A stretch of DNA of 64,000 nt. Source: Nissolia schottii (Eukaryota > Streptophyta > Magnoliopsida > Fabales > Fabaceae). Numbering within the stretch: the first letter of the stretch is position 1; the number at the start of each line of letters is the position of its first letter. Under the pieces are notes generated by a model. That model worked only from the letters and a program-made list of their open reading frames with translations, made no database searches and had not been told where the DNA came from. Location of the stretch: the NCBI GenBank assembly GCA_003254905.1, contig QANU01001174.1:706919-770918 (forward strand), given 5' to 3'. The position numbers were made by a program, and so were the translations under genes. This document shows positions 58,270 to 64,000 of this stretch, piece after piece.

Positions 58270-60400
58270 TTAGAGTTGTTCTGTCATGAATTCTAACTAA
58301 TCATGTCCCACCTTCTATTGAGCATGCGTCTGCCTACCTCTAACAAAAAACAACGCAGTCGTCTCGAAATACGTCTCTTGAACCAATGCCTTAATCGAGA
58401 AATTGTGAGCCTCTAAAAACCTTGTGTTCATCGGCTCAGCTAGGTTTGACATCATATGGGAACAACGACGTCCATTATCAAAGGCACAGATTCATTGTTC
58501 TCTTAGAATTGCATTAATCAAAGTTTGTTCACTTGCCTAGCACAATCTTGTGTAACATTGATTGTATTGCTTTATCGTGCTCGAATAACCTGTAAAACAA
58601 ATCATAGCACTCAATTGGGAGGAAAGCACTAACTATTCAAAAAGTACAAACAAAAGCACAATAAAAGTTACTTACCAACACTCATGACAATCTTTGGTAG
58701 AAATTTCTTCTTAAAGTATCTCTGAAAATTCTATGCAATATGTCTGATGCAGTATAAGTAGAATGTTCATTGACCACTCATTTGCCTTATTACTACTTTA
58801 ATTGACTCATGACAATCAGATATCAAGTCAATTCCTCTGTCCACATTGCTTAAAACACTGCACAAACATGATAAGAAAAAATACTAGGTTCCTTTGTTTC
58901 ACATTCGACGACAACAAAAGCAATAGAAATTATATTCTGATTTCTATCTTGTGTGGATGCCATTAACAACTTCCATTCGTATTTTTCGTACAAGTGTGTG
59001 CCATTGACTTTGACCATTGGTTTGCAATACCTAAACGCCCTAATACATGACCCAAAATTCCATAACACACGCCTAAATATACGAATGTCTGACCCTACTA
59101 ACCCATCGTCATTGTAGGTTTCCAAAGTATCCATTTCAACCATTGATTCTGGATCAAAATAATTCATTGCTAATAGCAATGCTAGCAAGTCTGCAATCAA
59201 CTTTTCCCAATGCCATAAACTTATATGATTGCCTTGTGCTTTGCCAACCATGCCTTCCAATATGAAGGCACATACCCTTTACAAGTCTTAACAGTTACTT
59301 GAATAGATTTAACTGACATTTTTGGATCGGCCCTTACTGCCTCCAAAATTATGTTAGCGATCTTATTAGAAGTCAACTTTGAGTGGTCTTGAGTAAGGCT
59401 CGGAGCAACATAATGTACTCCGTCACTTCGCAGTAATCGTTTCTTTTCATCTTGGTGATCCATATAATCCATTAACACCCTCTGCCAAAGTTTTTGCATT
59501 TGCAGTACTGGTTCTGATTTGATCATTCTTTGTATGCAATACTTTGCAACAATTTCTTTAAATTTCTACTTGTCGTTGAATTGCTTTTCAATGTAGAATT
59601 CATCACCAGCAATAATTATTTGATGAGGTGTTTGCAAAATGTGAAAACTTAAATGTATGCATACCATCAATAACAAAAGTGTGTAAGAAAAGGGAGAAAC
59701 AAATGATTTTGCCTTATTTGATGTGTCAGGTACATTACCATTATTTGCATTTTTCAAACACAAATAATCAATATCCAAAAACTTCAAATGTATGCAATAA
59801 TTATACTTAATTTACATTCAAGCTATATTTGATAATTTAATCTAATTTAACTCAATTTACTTTAATTAAAACTAACTTACTTTAAATAAAATTATAACAA
59901 ATTAAAGTAAGATACATTTTTTATACACGAAATCCTCTTGATAAGCAGGTGTAAAACATATTTTGCATTGTTCTTTAGTATGAAGAACATACAAAAGAAA
60001 TAAATTAAAAAATTAATACTACGATAATTTATCTAACATTTAATATTGATATAATCTCTCACACATAATTATACTTATTTTACTTAAATAATATTCAAAA
60101 TATTTTATACCTAAATCATTGTTGCTTCCATCATCATTTTCAATGTTGTCACTGTCATTCCCACTACAACTCTAATTGTCATCTTTTGACACTTCAGCTT
60201 CATCGAATTGTTGGATCATTAGATATAAACTTGGATCAACATGATGACATGTAGTGGAACTTGATTTAGGAGCGGCTTCAAAGTTGACAAGAAAATCAAT
60301 ACCAACAATATATGCCACATAACTTTCATGTAGGGAAAACATTAATGTCGTTGGATATTGCAATAAATCGATACTTTATCAACATGTTATAGCATGATTA
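58270..60400 (-). pseudogene. MULE transposase relic (mudrA-like)
   Basis: Minus-strand order: an N-terminal stretch ('FLVNFEAAPKSSST', about 60280); 'GDEFYIEKQFNDK' then 'KFKEIVAKYCIQR' (about 59610-59520), the mudrA N-terminal motif; 'LTSNKIANIILEAVRADPKM' and 'VPSYWKAWLAKHKAI' (59380-59230); 'CIRAFRYCKPMVKVNGTHLY' then 'EKYEWKLLMASTQDRNQNII' (59050-58910), the catalytic core; then 'RGIDLISDCHESIKAV' (about 58830-58780) and a decayed tail to about 58290. Several stops and frame changes break it. Its tail stops near the right end of the PMD-type MULE, which apparently inserted into or beside it. The C-terminal zinc knuckle is not recognisable left of 53014. Confidence 0.85.
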
Positions 60401-60740
60401 TGAAAACTTATATTTTATTTTCTTCACTCTCTTCTAAAAATGAGAATAAAGCACATCATGTAAATCAATAAATGACATAGGCCACAAAATCATTAAAATA
60501 AATAAAAGCATGAACACTTCTTTGTACTCATTTTTTTCTCACTTTTTTTAAAAATGAAATTCTCACAAACAATTTTTTTACTCTCACTAACAAAAAAAGA
60601 ATAAAGGAAGAAGAAGTTAACAAAGGAAGAGGAATTGAATTGAGTGTAAGCTAATTGAGTTCTCGGTATTTATAGACAAAGTTCTCTTCATTTTAAAAAA
60701 AAAAAAACTCTTAGATTGGTTTCATGCTTTCCGATTTTAA
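60400..60740. other. AT-rich flank of the MULE relic
   Basis: No gene. It may be the 5' part or flank of the transposase relic; no terminal inverted repeat was found. Confidence 0.4.
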
Positions 60741-60749
60741 AGCTGTTGT

Positions 60750-61042
60750 TAGGGCTCTCAAAATGAATCCGACCTATTTACCCGATTAAATGGAAGGACT
60801 TTACATGCAAAAAATAGACCTGCAAAAATTTGAAAAAAATTAGACCAACCCATTTAAGCCCGGCCCGTGAGCCCGTGATTTTTTTTAAAAATTTTAAAAA
60901 AAAATTTTTTTGAATTTTTTTTGAATTTTTTTAAAAAAATAAACGAGTTGGCGGGCAGCCCGTTTAGGCCCGCAGACTGACCATAAACGAGTCAAATCTT
61001 AAAAATAGCCATATTTTTTGCCTGGCTCGTTTGACAACCATA
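60750..61042. mobile_element. Small non-autonomous hAT-type element
   Basis: A 293-bp element. The left end tagggctctcaaaatgaatc and the right end (inverted: tatggttgtcaaacgagc) are imperfect terminal repeats. It is flanked by gctgttgt (60742-60749) and gctgttgc (61043-61050), an 8-bp duplication with one difference. Subterminal 'aagcccggcccgtgagcccg' and 'gggcagcccgtttaggcccg' match the style of the element at 23153-23970. Confidence 0.82.
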
Positions 61043-61279
61043 GCTGTTGCAGCAGATTTTTTAAATAATTTTTTGTTTTGAAAAAGGTAAGATGGGCCCT
61101 GGAATGCCACTTTTGTTAAAAAAATTTCTGACCTATTGATCATGCAAAGCTTAGTACGGACACCCATACATCGATGGAAAACCCCGACGGGGACTATCTC
61201 TCTTCATGCCAGCCCCCTTCTCAAATCTCAGCGAGCAAAGACAGTCTACAACATTAGCTGTCTTTTATTTATTCTTTTA

Positions 61280-61400
61280 TGGGTTAATTATGTTTTTAGT
61301 CCCTGTAAAATTAGAAAGTTTGATTTTAGTTCCTGCATAAAATTTTTAATCCCTGAAAAATTGTAAAATTAGGTTTTAGTCCATGGGGTGGGGTGAGGGT
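61280..61400 (+). repeat. Single MULE-MITE-like end
   Basis: Begins 'gggttaattatgtttttagt', the same type of terminus as the MITE at 16653 (gggttaaatatatttttatt). It is followed by three 'ttttagtccctg'-type phrases. No matching opposite end is seen, so the element is truncated or its partner end is lost. Confidence 0.55.
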
Positions 61401-61529
61401 TGACTGGGCTGACGTGGCGCTGATGCGGCACATCACGTGGGATATCACGTGGCATAACCCCAAAACCCAACCCAGACCCACGACCCGACCCAAATTATGA
61501 ATGGACCCATTAAAAAAAAAATAACTCTT

Positions 61530-61640
61530 NGTCGCGAAGTCGGGCCTCCCGCCGGAAGTCCTCGCCAAGCACCTCCCCATCGACGTGGTGGCGAAGATCG
61601 AGGAGCTCCGCCTCAAATCCTCCCTCCCTAAAAACATAAT
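61530..61640 (+). pseudogene. GC-rich coding-like fragment after a single N
   Basis: Right after the lone N at 61530 the plus strand reads 'VAKSGLPPEVLAKHLPIDVV' then 'AKIEELRLKSSLPK' with GC-rich codons. This is very unlike the AT-rich flanks. The piece lacks a start and seems cut from a larger gene. The N probably marks an assembly join of zero known length, so the join itself is doubtful. The family was not recognised. Confidence 0.5.
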
Positions 61641-61890
61641 TAATCCTTCTTTTATTTTTATTTTTTAAAATTGTAGACCAGATTTTACCGCAGCTCTATT
61701 AATTACTGTTGCAAATTCGTATCGTTCCCTCTTCCAACTTCAATTCATTTGTTTCCCACCACTTTTCTTTCTTTCTTTCTTCTTTCCCTCCACTTTTCTT
61801 AATTCACAGAAACGTTTTTTTTTCTTCTTTTAATATTCCAACAAGAAAAAGACAATAAGCCTTTCTTTTTAATTTTTATCATTGCCAGCC

Positions 61891-62240
61891 ATGGCGGAGA
61901 TTCTCCGTTCTCCAACATCCCATTCTTCTTCTTCTGTCGCTGTGGTGGTGGACGGTTTCTCTATGCTTACCGGCTGTGACGTTCGCGGCGTCACAGACAA
62001 GAACCAGGAGGAGGAGCTGTCACTTCTGGCCATTCTTGTGACCCTTCTCAGGAAGTCGCTGGCTGCTTGCAGGAAGAGCGATGACGTCAGCAGGAGGAAG
62101 AGGGAGCTCTGTGCCGTGGAGATCGGGTGGCCCACTAACGTGCGCCATGTTGCGCACGTCACCTTTGATAGTTTCCATGGCTTCTTGGGCTTGCCCGTTG
62201 AGTTCCAGCCTGAGGTCCCCATAGGGCTTCCCAGTGCTAG
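61891..62240 (+). CDS. CRIB-domain RopGAP, first exon only
   Basis: Exon of 350 nt from the ATG (MAEILRSPTSHSSSSVAVVV) to the donor GCTAG|GTAGGT. It encodes a Ser-rich start, 'LSLLAILVTLLRKSLAACRK' and the CRIB motif 'AVEIGWPTNVRHVAHVTFDS' then 'FHGFLGLPVEFQPEVP'. This is the standard N-terminus of plant RopGAPs, which switch off ROP GTPases; the catalytic RhoGAP domain normally follows in later exons. None of those is present up to 64000. Either the first intron exceeds 1.7 kb (it contains a LINE piece) or the locus is an orphaned first exon. The expected continuation after 'GLPSA' was looked for and not found. Confidence 0.85.
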
Positions 62241-62244
62241 GTAG

Positions 62245-64000
62245 GTGTACCTGCATTTGTTGATTATTTTTTTTTTCTTTTCTTTTCTGATAATTCATTT
62301 ATCATATTCATATGTCACTAATATTATTAAGTTTCTTTAAATTATCTTACACCATATGCTTGTGTGTTGAATGTTGATGCAAGTTGTTCTGTTTTAATTA
62401 GCAATTTAATCCTTTTGTCCTTAAGCCATTTACATAATGTGGTTGCCCCTGCATGCTCATTTTATAAAGGACAAGTTTGTGAAGTGGTTCAGTTTTTATA
62501 TTTGTTTGTTTAACTTGTCTGGTTTTCTAGAGTGGCACTAAGAGATCACACTAACATTTGGTGATGAGAAGTTTCATTTCCAATGCGTTTACTTGTGTTC
62601 CCATAATTATTCCTGATTAGTCATTCATCTGTCACTATTAATAATTTTGGATCCTTACTCTACCAATTATGTCTCATGCAAAATACATGGCTGCTGCAAT
62701 ATGTTTGTTACGTAACAACGACGACAACAACTAAGTCTTATTCCACTAAGTACTATGTGAGGTCAGTTACATGAATCAGACGATGACATAATATCATGTC
62801 ATAAACCTTTTTCATGTTTAAACTATTAACCTCTAAATATTTGCAATAGGTTTATCATAGTCTTCCATTAATTGCTAGGAGGATAAGATGGCATGCTAAT
62901 TAATAACTCATAGGTAGAGGTAGATTTTTTTCCTTTTTAGTCTTTGATTGTGTAGAGGTAAATTCTTTATTAGAATATGTAAGCATACACAATTACTGTG
63001 CAAAATGAAAAATGAACCACTTTGAAGCACCAAGAAGCAGAAAGGAATAGTAAATAGGGTTATTTTACAATCTAAAACAAATTTAGAGGGAAAGAAACAA
63101 AGCAACCAAATCCAAACAAAGAAAATACATCTTCTCTTCCTCATTTTAAAAATGTTTCTTTAAGAACATACTTGTTCATTTCTAATGGTTTTCTCCAAGT
63201 GGCAGGGGAGAGGGTGTTGGCACGTATGGTATGAGAGTGATTCTTTAGATGTTGTTCATCCGTTGCATGACACTCATGAGATTATTCATTTATTCAGGGC
63301 TGTGATTGCGAACATCAAGGATTGGATGACAAAGGATTGACATCTTAGGATCACTAACTTCCTTCGCGAGGTGAATGTTTGTGCTGATTTCCCCTCAAAG
63401 GAGAAATCTAACATTGAGGAACTTTATTCTTGTAGAGTCTCTGCCTTGAGCACTTCAAGAGATGTTGAGTAAGGACTTCGTGGGCACTATCTTCGTTAGC
63501 ATGTAGCCTTTCTTTTTCTACTCTAGTGTACCAAAATAAATAACTTCTAATGACTTATCATTCAAATAACTTGGTGGTGGGTTGGTGATGGGTTCAGGGA
63601 AAAAATGTCAAGCACAAAATTGACAATAATAAAATATGATATGAGTAAGATAAGAAGAAATTTTTTTATTAAAATTGTGTTTCTGTCTCTTATTTTATGT
63701 TTTATTAAAACAGAAGTATAGAAAATATATTAATTTTTTTTATTGGGATATAACCAAACATAATTTTGTATCCTATACTCATAACCAAAAGCAGGAAAAA
63801 AGGAAAGAAAGTTATATTAATGTTTGTAAACAAATAATTGCCATAAACATCATGTATTGCATAGAAGAGTCTCAATTTTAAAAGTAGCTTAATATGTTAT
63901 TAAGTAGTGTGGACGTGACAAATAATGCGATGGACAACCATTAGATTGACTTAGGAAAATGAGAAACAGATCCAGCTCTTCTTCATTAGGTTTATGTATT
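62245..64000. other. Intron or flank after the RopGAP exon
   Basis: AT-rich, with no RhoGAP-like exon. A LINE RNase H-like fragment lies at about 63213-63440. The open frames at 62908-63144 and 63675-63881 are low-complexity and not supported. Confidence 0.5.
63213..63440 (+). mobile_element. LINE RNase H-like fragment
   Basis: The plus strand reads 'VWYESDSLDVVHPLHDTHEI', 'FRAVIANIKDWMTKD', a stop, then 'HLRITNFLREVNVCADFPSK'. This is the C-terminal RNase H-like region common in plant L1 elements: E-S-D-S near the start and the 'REVNVCAD' motif near the end. It is a short, broken 3' remnant. Confidence 0.8.

Noticed and set aside
1-64000. CRISPR arrays, prokaryotic operons or phage
   Set aside because: The window is plant nuclear DNA; no regular spacer arrays or bacterial gene layout were seen.

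Overview
The window is nuclear DNA of a flowering plant, most likely a legume of the soybean group. Support: AT-rich intergenic DNA, short plant-type introns, plant-only protein families (germin-like, FAF, S40, pollen Ole e 1, CRIB RopGAP), and repeats of a style I associate with Glycine (TAATCGATTA-rich retroelement DNA, GGGTTAAATAT-ended MITEs). The species is an inference. Two N gaps (12332-13113 and 42485-42954) and a single N at 61530 show it is a draft assembly.

Host genes, left to right: a secreted Ole e 1-type protein (6179-7312, minus, 2 exons); an S40/DUF584 senescence-regulator protein (14919-15737, minus); a germin-like cupin (18082-18705, minus); a glycine/histidine-rich secreted protein (24077-24792, minus, 2 exons, assembled here by splicing); an LEA-2 type membrane protein (26189-26740, plus); an IF1-like mitochondrial inner-membrane protein (about 29545-33486, plus, 3 coding exons after a 5' UTR intron); a FANTASTIC FOUR protein (36257-36994, minus); a 14-exon Sec23/Sec24-like COPII protein of 745 residues (44371-52268, minus), whose splice phases all close; and the first exon of a CRIB-domain RopGAP (61891-62240, plus) whose remaining exons are not in the window. 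They do not form a pathway. The IF1-like, Sec23/24-like, RopGAP and S40 genes have, as I recall, relatives close together on Arabidopsis chromosome 2, so the stretch may be an ancient syntenic block.

Between the genes lie many mobile elements whose ends could be fixed by target-site duplications (TSDs): a 5.2-kb Mutator-like element (MULE) carrying a plant mobile domain (PMD) gene (53023-58256, exact 9-bp TSD); the start of a second, related PMD-MULE in opposite orientation (to about 43785); an older MULE transposase relic beside the first (58270-60400); a 520-bp MULE-type MITE (16653-17172); three non-autonomous hAT-type elements (23153-23970, 34934-35391, 60750-61042); three tRNA-derived SINE copies; LINE fragments; and two solo LTRs, one inside a Sec23/24-like intron.

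The most unusual signals are: (1) the ends of both PMD-MULEs are arrays of short hairpin modules (stem ATTCGCCAA/TTGGCGAAT or ATTTGCCAA/TTGGCAAAT with changing loops); (2) intron 4 of the Sec23/24-like gene has an about 90% identical intron-only copy 11 kb away; (3) a near-perfect 42-bp foldback lies in an intron of the IF1-like gene; (4) an snRNA-type USE/TATA promoter pair sits inside the PMD-MULE with no snRNA behind it.
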